Source: Rhodobacterales bacterium
Lineage (GTDB): Bacteria > Pseudomonadota > Alphaproteobacteria > Rhodobacterales > Rhodobacteraceae
Direction: 5' to 3'
Assembly (NCBI GenBank): GCA_013298675.1
Contig: JAAFIJ010000119.1
Span: forward strand, 1-7,627
DNA length: 7,627 nucleotides
Shown here in pieces: positions 1-6,317 of this stretch. A model generated the notes under the pieces. That model was not told the DNA's origin. It ran no database searches and worked only from the letters and a program-made list of their open reading frames with translations. Each line of letters opens with the position of its first letter. The first letter of the stretch is position 1. The position numbers and the translations under genes were made by a program.

Positions 1-14
1 GCGGGTATATCGGT

Positions 15-42
15 CATAGCGGCAGGGTTAGCCACCGCTATG
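15..42 (-). other. Stem-loop downstream of gcvP
   Basis: An 8-bp perfect inverted repeat (CATAGCGG at 15-22 and CCGCTATG at 35-42) encloses a 12-nt loop and begins 33 bp past the gcvP stop codon. Neither strand has a T-run after the stem, so it is not a classical intrinsic terminator. It could be a 3' stabilising or Rho-associated structure of the gcv transcript, or chance. The first 75 bases contain no gene I can support. Confidence 0.3.
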
Positions 43-75
43 GACTATGTCAACGCAGTGGGGTTTGAAGCCAGC

Positions 76-2916
76 CTATTCAGCCGCGTCCAGATACGAT
101 TCCAACGGTGGGCACGTACAGATCAGATTGCGGTCGCCAAACACGTTGTCGACGCGGCCAACGGGCGGCCAGTATTTGTCGACGCGAAACGCTCCGGGTG
201 GGAAGCATCCCTGCTCGCGCGGATATTTACGGTCCCAATCGGCAATCAAGTCTTCGACGGTGTGGGGTGCATGGCGCAAGGGGCTGTCGTCACTGCTGAT
301 ATCGCCGCGCTCAATGTCGCCAATCTCGGCGCGAATGGCCAAAAGTGCGGTGATGAAACGGTCAATTTCGGCTTTGGTCTCGGATTCTGTCGGTTCAACC
401 ATCAAGGTGCCAGAAACGGGCCAGCTCATCGTTGGGGCGTGAAAACCGTTGTCTATCAACCGCTTGGCGATATCATCCACAGTGACACCTACCTCGGCAA
501 AGGGACGAGTATCAAGGATACATTCATGCGCCACGCGGCCCTTATTGCCCATGAACAAGATCGGATAAGACCCCGCCAGTCGAGCGGCGATGTAATTTGC
601 ATTCATGATCGCGACGCGCGTGGCTTGGGTTAACCCTTCGCCCCCCATCATCAGGCAATAGGCCCATGATATCAACAGAATAGATGCTGAACCGTAAGGC
701 GCGGCTGAGACTGGCCCCTCGGCGCCGCCCAGTTCTGGATGGCCCGGAAGATAGGGTGCGAGGTGCGATTTCACGCCAATCGGCCCCATGCCAGGCCCAC
801 CGCCGCCATGAGGGATGGCAAAGGTTTTGTGCAAGTTAAGGTGGCTGACGTCTGACCCGATCTCTCCAGGTTTCACCAGGCCCACAAGGGCGTTCATATT
901 GGCACCATCAAGATAAACTTGGCCGCCGTGGTCATGGGTGATGCGGCAGATGTCGCGCACCGTTTCTTCAAAAACGCCGTGCGTAGACGGATAGGTGATC
1001 ATGCAGGCAGCGAGGTTTGCCCCCGCCTCGGCCGCTTTGGCGCGGAAGTCATCCAGATCGACATCACCGTTCGGGGCAGATTTCACCACCACCACCTGCA
1101 TCCCCGCCATTTGCGCTGAGGCGGGGTTGGTACCATGTGCGGACACGGGGATAAGGCAGACGCTGCGGTGCCCCTCTCCTCGCGCCCGGTGATAGGCTTG
1201 AATGGTCAAAAGCCCCGCATATTCACCCTGAGCGCCGGAGTTTGGCTGCATAGAGAACGCGTCATAGCCGGTGACCTCACACAGCTTGACCACCAGATCA
1301 TCAATCGCCTCTTTATAGCCCAGCGCCTGATCTGCCGGGGCAAAGGGATGAAGGGTGCTAAATTCTGGCCACGTGATCGGCATCATTTCGGCGGCAGCAT
1401 TCAGCTTCATCGTGCAAGACCCCAAAGGGATCATCGCGCGGTCAAGCGCCAGATCTCGGTCCGACAAACGGCGCATATAACGCATCATTTCAGACTCTGC
1501 CCGGTTCATGTGGAATACCGGATGGGTCAGATAATCCGTCGTGCGCAGTATCGCCTCGGGAAAGCCCAAAGTTGCGCGGTGTGGCGGGACACCGTCAATG
1601 CCAAAGGCGCGCAGCACACTGATCAACACCTGTTCATTGGTTGTCTCATCAACGCTAATACCCACCCTGTCTTGACCGATCTTGCGAAAGTTCAGCCCCT
1701 CATGCCGGGCGGCGGCTAGGATGCCCGCTTGGCCAACGCCTACTTCGACCGTGATAGTATCAAAGAACGCCTTGGGCGATACGCGGGCCCCTGCAGCCTT
1801 TAGCGCACGTGCAAGGCGGTTGGTCATAAAATGAACGCGTTCGGCAATGGCGCGCAGGCCTTTTGGCCCGTGAAACACCGCATAGAAAGACGCCATCACC
1901 GCCAAAAGTGCCTGCGCGGTACACACGTTAGAGGTGGCCTTTTCACGGCGGATATGTTGCTCACGCGTTTGTAGCGATAGGCGGTAAGCTTTGTTGCCTC
2001 GCGCGTCGATGGATACGCCCACGATCCGCCCCGGCATGGACCGTTTATACTCATCTTTGCAGGCGAAAAACGCGGCATGCGGCCCGCCGTACCCCAAAGG
2101 GACACCAAAGCGTTGGCTGGACCCGACGGCAATATCGGCCCCCATTTCGGCAGGCTCTTTCAGCATCGTCAGCGCCAACAGGTCAGTGGCCACAATCGCA
2201 ATGGCGCGCGCGTTGTGCAGCGCCCTGATGTCGTCAGTGTAATCGCGCACATGCCCGAAAGTGCCCGGATATTGGAAAATAGCGCCAAAAACCTGGTCTG
2301 CCTTCAGGCTTTCAGGTGCACCAACGGTCACCTCAATTCCCAAAGGACGCGCACGGGTTTGAATGACCGCGATGGTTTGCGGATGGCAGTTTTCATCGAC
2401 GAAAAAGCCTTTGGCCTTGGTCTTGGCGATACGTTCGGCCATGGTCATCGCTTCTGCGGCAGCGGTCGCCTCGTCCAGAAGCGAGGCGTTGGCCACTGGC
2501 AGGCCCGTCAGATCGGCCACCATGGTCTGATAGTTCAACAACGCCTCAAGGCGCCCTTGGGCGATTTCAGGTTGATAGGGGGTATAGGCGGTGTACCAAG
2601 CGGGATTTTCCAAGATATTACGCTGAATTGCAGGCGGGGTAACCGTGCCGTAGTACCCCTGCCCGATCAGGCTTTTCATCACCTTGTTGCGCGATGCGAT
2701 CTCGCGCATCCGTGCCAGCAAGTCATGCTCTGACAACGGCGCCCATGTCAGCGGTTTGGCCTGCCGGATAGACTGCGGCACGGTTTGGACGATCAGATCC
2801 TCTAACGAGCCCACGCCAATCGCGCGCAGCATATCTGCCATCTCGTCCGGAGACGGGCCAATATGGCGGCGATTGGCAAAATCATACGGATTATAATCGA
2901 CGGGGGTAAAGGTCAT
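76..2916 (-). CDS. gcvP: Glycine dehydrogenase (aminomethyl-transferring), P protein
   Basis: This is the PLP-dependent P protein of the glycine cleavage system. It decarboxylates glycine and passes the aminomethyl group to the lipoyl arm of GcvH in the cytoplasm. The 946-residue product is the single-chain form, with both homologous halves fused and close to the usual length of about 950. Visible family motifs are RRHIGPS (residues 16-22), GYYGT (87-91), the YTPYQPE segment (from 112), PLGSCTMK at the start of the C-terminal half, and HLNLHKTF followed by a GGGGPG loop. In that motif Lys697 is the expected PLP Schiff-base lysine. The C-terminus (GDRNLICTCPP) is also typical. I chose the ATG at 2916 because AAAGGA sits 6 nt upstream and the family N-terminus follows directly. 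The frame stays open to a TTG at 2961, but those 15 residues are not family-like. It is the last gene of gcvTHP, 106 bp after gcvH, and appears intact. Confidence 0.97.
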   Translation of the reverse strand: MTFTPVDYNPYDFANRRHIGPSPDEMADMLRAIGVGSLEDLIVQTVPQSIRQAKPLTWAPLSEHDLLARMREIASRNKVMKSLIGQGYYGTVTPPAIQRNILENPAWYTAYTPYQPEIAQGRLEALLNYQTMVADLTGLPVANASLLDEATAAAEAMTMAERIAKTKAKGFFVDENCHPQTIAVIQTRARPLGIEVTVGAPESLKADQVFGAIFQYPGTFGHVRDYTDDIRALHNARAIAIVATDLLALTMLKEPAEMGADIAVGSSQRFGVPLGYGGPHAAFFACKDEYKRSMPGRIVGVSIDARGNKAYRLSLQTREQHIRREKATSNVCTAQALLAVMASFYAVFHGPKGLRAIAERVHFMTNRLARALKAAGARVSPKAFFDTITVEVGVGQAGILAAARHEGLNFRKIGQDRVGISVDETTNEQVLISVLRAFGIDGVPPHRATLGFPEAILRTTDYLTHPVFHMNRAESEMMRYMRRLSDRDLALDRAMIPLGSCTMKLNAAAEMMPITWPEFSTLHPFAPADQALGYKEAIDDLVVKLCEVTGYDAFSMQPNSGAQGEYAGLLTIQAYHRARGEGHRSVCLIPVSAHGTNPASAQMAGMQVVVVKSAPNGDVDLDDFRAKAAEAGANLAACMITYPSTHGVFEETVRDICRITHDHGGQVYLDGANMNALVGLVKPGEIGSDVSHLNLHKTFAIPHGGGGPGMGPIGVKSHLAPYLPGHPELGGAEGPVSAAPYGSASILLISWAYCLMMGGEGLTQATRVAIMNANYIAARLAGSYPILFMGNKGRVAHECILDTRPFAEVGVTVDDIAKRLIDNGFHAPTMSWPVSGTLMVEPTESETKAEIDRFITALLAIRAEIGDIERGDISSDDSPLRHAPHTVEDLIADWDRKYPREQGCFPPGAFRVDKYWPPVGRVDNVFGDRNLICTCPPLESYLDAAE

Positions 2917-2922
2917 GTCGTT

Positions 2923-2928
2923 TCCTTT
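2923..2928 (-). promoter_or_regulatory. Ribosome binding site deciding the gcvP start
   Basis: AAAGGA lies 6 nt before the ATG at 2916. It supports this start over the in-frame TTG at 2961. Confidence 0.7.
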
Positions 2929-2944
2929 GGTTATGCGCAAAGAG

Positions 2945-2959
2945 GGCGCAGAACGCGCC
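2945..2959 (-). other. Short GC hairpin in the gcvP leader
   Basis: GGCGC and GCGCC form a 5-bp all-GC stem with the loop GTTCT, followed on the minus strand by CTCTTT. It resembles a weak terminator or attenuator but the U-tract is poor. It lies between gcvH and the gcvP ribosome binding site and could reduce read-through into gcvP or mark an RNA processing site. Function is inferred only. Confidence 0.3.
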
Positions 2960-2978
2960 AAGGTTTCAAAAATGTGGC

Positions 2979-3001
2979 AAAGGGATGATTGACCCCCCTT
3001 T
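2979..3001 (-). other. AAAGGG/CCCTTT hairpin in the gcvH-gcvP spacer
   Basis: AAAGGG (3001-2996) and CCCTTT (2984-2979) form a perfect 6-bp stem with an 11-nt loop, starting 21 bp after the gcvH stop codon. No U-tract follows. It could protect the 3' end of a gcvT-gcvH message. It may also be chance, because the stem is short. Confidence 0.3.
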
Positions 3002-3007
3002 AACCAT

Positions 3008-3021
3008 CTGATTTATATCAA
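3008..3021 (-). promoter_or_regulatory. FNR/CRP-family-like palindrome between gcvH and gcvP
   Basis: The minus strand reads TTGAT-ATAA-ATCAG, matching nine of the ten conserved positions of the FNR-type box TTGAT-N4-ATCAA. In Rhodobacterales such boxes are bound by FnrL or Dnr-type oxygen- or nitric-oxide-sensing regulators. It begins 2 nt after the gcvH stop codon, 92 bp before the gcvP start. I see no convincing -10 element at the class II distance, so a gcvP-specific promoter is not established. The site could be coincidental. Confidence 0.35.
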
Positions 3022-3022
3022 T

Positions 3023-3382
3023 TTAGCCGATCAAATCGGCGTATTCATCTTCGTCCATTAGCGCATCCAGCGCGCTTAGGTCGTCCAGTCTCATCTTGAA
3101 AAACCAAGCGGCCCCCATTGGATCCTCGTTGACCAAACTTGGGTTATCGACCAGCTTTTCGTTGACCTCGACAATCTCACCGTCCAAGGGCGCCAGAATG
3201 TCCGAGGCGGCTTTGACAGATTCGATCACACAGACCTCATCACCTTCGGCGACCATGGTTTCAATTTCTGGCAGTTCGACAAACACGACATCGCCCAATT
3301 GCGTGGCGGCGTGTTCAGTGATGCCCACGACGACAAGATCGCCTTCAACGCGCAGCCATTCGTGATCTTTGGTGAATTTCAT
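3023..3382 (-). CDS. gcvH: Glycine cleavage system H protein
   Basis: GcvH is the small lipoyl carrier that moves the aminomethyl intermediate from P to T protein and is reoxidised by L protein. The 119-residue product is a normal length for the family. It begins with the typical KFTKDHEW segment and carries the lipoylation motif IESVKAASD, with Lys57 as the expected lipoyl-lysine. The C-terminal part has NEDPMGAAWFFKM, also family-typical. I place the start at the ATG at 3382, preceded by GAGG with 6-nt spacing. A TTG at 3394 is in frame but would put four non-family residues in front. The gcvT stop codon TGA lies inside this Shine-Dalgarno sequence (TGAGG), which suggests translational coupling and co-transcription with gcvT. 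Lipoylation itself is inferred from the motif. Confidence 0.97.
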   Translation of the reverse strand: MKFTKDHEWLRVEGDLVVVGITEHAATQLGDVVFVELPEIETMVAEGDEVCVIESVKAASDILAPLDGEIVEVNEKLVDNPSLVNEDPMGAAWFFKMRLDDLSALDALMDEDEYADLIG

Positions 3383-3390
3383 AAGATGCC

Positions 3391-4515
3391 TCAACGTTTG
3401 TAAGTGGTGGGGTGAAAAGGAAGCGGTGCGACAACGACCGGCAAGCGTTTGCCGCGCACCTCGCCCAGCAGCTGCGTGCCGGGTGTTGCAAAACTTTCGG
3501 CCACATAGCCCATGGCGACGGGCGCATCGACGGATGGTCCAAATCCGCCAGAGGTTACAGTGCCCACTGGTGTGCCGCCCAGATCGAAGAGCAACGTACC
3601 TTCGCGCATTGGTGCGCGGCCTTCGGGACGCAGGCCCACACGACGCCGTTCTGTCCCGTTGTCCAATTGTTCAAGGATGATTTCTGCACCTGGAAATCCA
3701 GCTACTCTGTCACCGCCGCTGCGCCTGGATTTTTGGATCGCCCAGGTTAAAGCAGCCTCAACCGGGCTCGTCGTCAGATCAATGTCGTGGCCGTATAGAC
3801 AAAGCCCCGCCTCAAGCCGCAAGCTGTCCCGCGCGCCCAAACCGATGGGCTGCACCAGTGGTTCGGCCAAAAGCGCATTGGCAAATTCCAAGGCAGCCGC
3901 ATCCGATATCGAGATTTCAAACCCATCTTCGCCGGTATAACCTGACCGCGAAACCCAAACCTCATGCTCGCGCCAAATCAAAATGCGGCTGTCCATGAAC
4001 CGCATCGCGGCAACCTCGGGCAAATGCCGCGCCAAGGCCGCCTCTGCGGCAGGGCCTTGCAACGCCAAAAGCGCGCGGTCGGTGACGGTGATCACCGCTG
4101 CCTCATCAGACAAGTGTTGGCGCATGTGGGCGATATCCGCCACTTTGCACGATGCATTAACCACCACGAACAGATGATCCCCGCGATTGGCGAACATCAA
4201 ATCATCCAGAATACCGCCCTGTTCATTGGTGAACATTCCATAGCGTTGACGCCCGGTCAGCACCCCCAGCACGTCCACTGGCATCAGCGCCTCAAACGCC
4301 AGGCACAGATTTTGCATGGTTGATTTTGGGCGCAAAATCACCTGGCCCATATGGCTTACATCAAACAACCCTGCGGCCGCGCGGGTGTGCAGATGTTCTT
4401 TCATCACCCCAGACGGGTATTGAACCGGCATCTCATAGCCCGCAAAGGGCACCATGCGCCCACCCAGACTGAGATGGAGGTCATGCAACCCCAAATGCAG
4501 CAAGTCCTCGGTCAA
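3391..4515 (-). CDS. gcvT: Glycine cleavage system T protein (aminomethyltransferase)
   Basis: GcvT releases ammonia from aminomethylated GcvH and transfers the one-carbon unit to tetrahydrofolate, forming 5,10-methylene-THF. Conserved segments include GRMVPFAGYEMPVQYP near the N-terminus, FDVSHMGQ, the GGILDDLM motif whose Asp pair (104-105) contains the conserved catalytic aspartate, YTGEDGFE (193-199), ARDSLRLEAGLCLYG and the C-terminal GTVTSGGFGPS. I choose the TTG at 4515, giving 374 residues. GGGGAG stands 8 nt upstream, and the resulting N-terminus (MTEDLLHLGLHDLH) aligns in spacing with the usual short stretch before LYDLH. The longer ATG start at 4560 lacks a ribosome binding site, adds 15 atypical residues and falls inside a stem following the riboswitch. 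A 4-bp hairpin (4509-4520) places the TTG in its loop. It is the first gene of the operon, controlled by the glycine riboswitch. Confidence 0.95.
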   Translation of the reverse strand: MTEDLLHLGLHDLHLSLGGRMVPFAGYEMPVQYPSGVMKEHLHTRAAAGLFDVSHMGQVILRPKSTMQNLCLAFEALMPVDVLGVLTGRQRYGMFTNEQGGILDDLMFANRGDHLFVVVNASCKVADIAHMRQHLSDEAAVITVTDRALLALQGPAAEAALARHLPEVAAMRFMDSRILIWREHEVWVSRSGYTGEDGFEISISDAAALEFANALLAEPLVQPIGLGARDSLRLEAGLCLYGHDIDLTTSPVEAALTWAIQKSRRSGGDRVAGFPGAEIILEQLDNGTERRRVGLRPEGRAPMREGTLLFDLGGTPVGTVTSGGFGPSVDAPVAMGYVAESFATPGTQLLGEVRGKRLPVVVAPLPFHPTTYKR

Positions 4516-4523
4516 AACCGTTA

Positions 4524-4529
4524 CTCCCC
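4524..4529 (-). promoter_or_regulatory. Ribosome binding site deciding the gcvT TTG start
   Basis: GGGGAG lies 8 nt before the TTG at 4515. The ATG at 4560 has no purine-rich site at a suitable distance. If the riboswitch acts on translation, this site is the expected target. CCCCG inside aptamer 1 (4703-4699) could in principle pair with it, but that is speculative. Confidence 0.55.
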
Positions 4530-4555
4530 GTATTTGCCTAACCAGAAATTTGGTC

Positions 4556-4594
4556 GGCATCGATCATGGCAGATCAATCTCTGCCACCGATGCC
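4556..4594 (-). promoter_or_regulatory. Nested stem-loop, likely riboswitch expression platform
   Basis: Just after aptamer 2 the RNA can form an outer 7-bp stem, GGCATCG (4594-4588) with CGATGCC (4562-4556). Inside it is an inner 6-bp hairpin, GGCAGA (4585-4580) with TCTGCC (4573-4568), around the loop GATTGA. No U-tract follows, so it is not an intrinsic terminator. The outer stem starts three bases after the closing strand of aptamer 2, so glycine binding could alter it. It also buries the unused ATG at 4560. Its regulatory role is inferred. Confidence 0.5.
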
Positions 4595-4757
4595 CCCTCT
4601 GTCCTTTGCGCCTGAGATCGTTATCCCTTCGGCGGATGCTGCGGCATCTCTCTCCAGAGTCTGTCTGTCAAAATGGTCCGTTGCGCCTGAGAGTTTACCG
4701 GGGCGGTTTCTCCTTCGGCACCAACAGTTGCCTGTTGGATTCTCCCGATCTTGACAC
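4591..4757 (-). ncRNA. Tandem glycine riboswitch
   Basis: Two glycine aptamers lie head to tail in the gcvT leader. Aptamer 1 starts at GGGAGA (4746). It has a CCAACAG/CTGTTGG stem capped by a GCAA tetraloop (4738-4721), then GCCGAAGG (4719-4712) and TCTCAGGCGCAA (4692-4681). Aptamer 2 starts near CTCTGGAGAG (4659), closed by CTCTG/CAGAG. It has a GATGC/GCATC stem (4648-4635), GCCGAAGG (4633-4626) and an identical TCTCAGGCGCAA (4617-4606), then AGGACAGAG. These are the signature elements of the glycine riboswitch family. The leader UGUCAAGA (4756-4749) can pair with linker UUUUGACA (4673-4666), the arrangement known as the leader-linker helix or kink-turn in tandem glycine riboswitches. In known gcvT leaders glycine binding switches expression on, and the same is expected here. 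Outer limits are approximate. Confidence 0.95.
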
Positions 4758-4762
4758 GAACT

Positions 4763-4791
4763 TGCTAGCCTTTCCGCCCCACAGCTTGCAA
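4763..4791 (-). promoter_or_regulatory. Candidate promoter of gcvTHP
   Basis: TTGCAA (4791-4786) could serve as a -35 box, followed after 16-17 bp by GCTAGC/CTAGCA (4769-4763) as a poor -10 box. The implied start near 4757 falls exactly at the base of the leader-linker helix of the riboswitch, which is the main support. The -35 lies within the 10-bp palindrome GCTTGCAAGC (4793-4784), a possible but unproven operator. Confidence 0.35.
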
Positions 4792-4854
4792 GCGAAAAGA
4801 ATACGACGGTATGCAATTCATTTCCGACACGTGGTCGCGACGCGATTTCCAAGC

Positions 4855-4885
4855 AAAAAACGCGCGACCAGTGACGGTTCGCGCG
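4855..4885 (-). terminator. Intrinsic terminator of gltX
   Basis: On the minus strand CGCGCGA (4885-4879) and TCGCGCG (4867-4861) form a 7-bp GC-rich stem, extendable by ACC/GGT with one bulged A. It is followed immediately by six T residues (4860-4855). It begins 45 bp after the gltX stop codon and isolates gltX from the glycine cleavage operon downstream. On the plus strand the flank after the stem (CTTCTTTCG) is only weakly T-rich. Confidence 0.85.
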
Positions 4886-4930
4886 CTTCTTTCGAATTAA
4901 GGTTAGGTCAGATTAACTGGCGTGAGACAC

Positions 4931-6259
4931 CTAAAGCGGGCGAATGACCTGCAATAAGGGCATCACGTCGGCCATCTCTGGCCCGTTGAGCCTGCCTGTC
5001 AGCGCCTTGCGCAGCGGCATGAACAAGCCTTTGCCTTTGCGGCCCGTCGCCTCTTTGACAGCGGTGGTCCATTCGCTCCATGTGGCGGTGGTCCACGGAC
5101 GCTGTGGCAGCAGAGCATAGGCTTGTGCCACAAAGTCACGATCCTCGTCGTCGATCAAAGGCTCGGCCCCATCGCGGAACAACGTCGACCATTCTTCCAA
5201 ATCGGCCAAGATGGTCACGTTGCCTTTGGCAACAGCCCAGAACCCTTCGGCGTCCGCATCTGCCACACCTAGATCACGGATCCGGTCACGCACCGCCGAC
5301 AATGGCAGGCTTTGAACATGGGCGCGGGTCAGCGGGAACAGGTCTTCGGCGTCAAACTTGGTCGGGGCCGCACCGAAGCTGCCGATGTCAAAGCCATCAA
5401 TCAAGTCTTGCATCGAAGTCGCGAGTTCGACCGGTTTTGAAGATCCCAACCGCGCCATTAACGACAACAACGCCATCGGTTCTACGCCTTGGGCGCGCAA
5501 ATCGCGCAAGGACAGCGTGCCCAGACGTTTGGACAGCTCTTCACCCTTTGATCCGGTCAATAACGAGTGGTGGGCGAAACTTGGTGGGGTGCCGCCCAGC
5601 GCCTGCATGATCTGAATTTGCGTTGCTGTATTGGTCACATGATCGGCGCCGCGCACGATGAAAGTCACGCCCATATCAATGTCATCGACAGACGAGGCAA
5701 AGGTATACAACACCTGTCCATCCGCGCGGATCAGCACCGGGTCGGACACAGACGCCGCATCAATAGAAATATCACCGACGATACCGTCAGGCCATTCAAT
5801 ACGCTCCTGATCCAGGCGGAATCGCCAATAGCCCATACGACCCTCGGCGCGCATCGCCTCTTTTTGGGCGGCATCAAGATGCAGCGAGCTGCGGTCATAA
5901 ACGGGCGGTTTGCCCATGTTCAACAGCTTCTTACGTTTCAGATCCAACTCTGTCGGAGTCTCGAAGCATTCATAAAACCGTCCGTTTTCACGCAATTGCC
6001 CAGCGGCCTCGCGGTAGCGGTCCATCCGCAAAGATTGCTTTTCAACCCTGTCCCAGTGCAGGCCAAGCCATTCCAGATCGGCCATGATGCCGTCGGCGTA
6101 TTCCTGTTTGCTGCGTTCCTGATCCGTATCATCAAGGCGCAAAATGAACGTGCCGCCCGCTTTGCGGGTGATCAAATAGTTCATCAAGGCGGTGCGAAGA
6201 TTGCCCACGTGGATATATCCAGTGGGCGACGGCGCGAAACGGGTGGTGACGGTGCTCAT
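4931..6259 (-). CDS. gltX: Glutamyl-tRNA synthetase, GltX2-like
   Basis: This class I aminoacyl-tRNA synthetase attaches glutamate to tRNA. The N-terminal catalytic domain has RFAPSPTGYIHVGN, with the HIGH-equivalent HVGN at residues 17-20, then LRLDDTDQERS. The KMSKS equivalent is ELSKR at 241-245, with Lys244 the expected catalytic lysine. A helical anticodon-binding region fills the C-terminal part. At 442 residues it is somewhat short for a bacterial GluRS. The zinc-binding CxC pattern of E. coli GluRS is absent: the corresponding region (RFYECFETP) has a single cysteine. Many alphaproteobacteria carry two GltX copies, and this sequence resembles the second type. Whether it prefers tRNA-Glu or tRNA-Gln cannot be told here. 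I use the ATG at 6259 because AGGAG precedes it by 8 nt. The in-frame ATG at 6280 has its purine tract only 2 nt away and adds seven atypical residues. It lies 54 bp after the DUF1801 gene. Confidence 0.95.
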   Translation of the reverse strand: MSTVTTRFAPSPTGYIHVGNLRTALMNYLITRKAGGTFILRLDDTDQERSKQEYADGIMADLEWLGLHWDRVEKQSLRMDRYREAAGQLRENGRFYECFETPTELDLKRKKLLNMGKPPVYDRSSLHLDAAQKEAMRAEGRMGYWRFRLDQERIEWPDGIVGDISIDAASVSDPVLIRADGQVLYTFASSVDDIDMGVTFIVRGADHVTNTATQIQIMQALGGTPPSFAHHSLLTGSKGEELSKRLGTLSLRDLRAQGVEPMALLSLMARLGSSKPVELATSMQDLIDGFDIGSFGAAPTKFDAEDLFPLTRAHVQSLPLSAVRDRIRDLGVADADAEGFWAVAKGNVTILADLEEWSTLFRDGAEPLIDDEDRDFVAQAYALLPQRPWTTATWSEWTTAVKEATGRKGKGLFMPLRKALTGRLNGPEMADVMPLLQVIRPL

Positions 6260-6267
6260 GACAGGCT

Positions 6268-6272
6268 CTCCT
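6268..6272 (-). promoter_or_regulatory. Ribosome binding site deciding the gltX start
   Basis: AGGAG sits 8 nt upstream of the ATG at 6259, favouring this start over the ATG at 6280. Confidence 0.65.
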
Positions 6273-6288
6273 AGGACCATCTCTCCCT

Positions 6289-6317
6289 GTCATAAGGCTG
6301 TTAATTTGTCCAGTTAA
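6289..6317 (-). promoter_or_regulatory. Tentative gltX promoter
   Basis: TTAACT (6317-6312) and TATGAC (6294-6289) are spaced by 17 bp, each matching four of six sigma-70 consensus positions. The -35 overlaps the DUF1801 stop codon. Transcription would begin near 6282 and give a short leader before gltX. Read-through from the DUF1801 gene is an equally reasonable source of gltX message. Confidence 0.25.

Noticed and set aside
1..17. Possible minus-strand start ATG-ACC-GAT-ATA-CCC running off the left edge, with a perfect TTGACA at 53-48 upstream
   Set aside because: Only five codons are visible, there is no Shine-Dalgarno sequence, and the -10 position (TAACCC) is poor. The next gene cannot be supported from this.
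40..633. Plus-strand open frame of 197 codons, and similar frames at 1135-1719 and 2077-2733
   Set aside because: They lie entirely or almost entirely antisense to gcvP, whose protein is strongly conserved. The translations have no recognisable domains, and open antisense frames are common in GC-rich coding DNA.
4829..4834. CACGTG hexamer upstream of the gcv promoter
   Set aside because: A six-base palindrome is expected by chance and has no established bacterial regulator in this context.
4574..4852. Minus-strand open frame of 92 codons covering the riboswitch
   Set aside because: The sequence is fully explained by the conserved riboswitch RNA. The translation is arginine-rich with no domain, and the frame ends within the expression platform.
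4351..4947. Plus-strand open frame of 198 codons
   Set aside because: It runs antisense across the gcvT start, the riboswitch, the gltX terminator and the gltX end, so it is a by-product of those features.
5567..6274. Plus-strand open frame of 235 codons
   Set aside because: It is antisense to the conserved catalytic domain of gltX and has no recognisable motifs.
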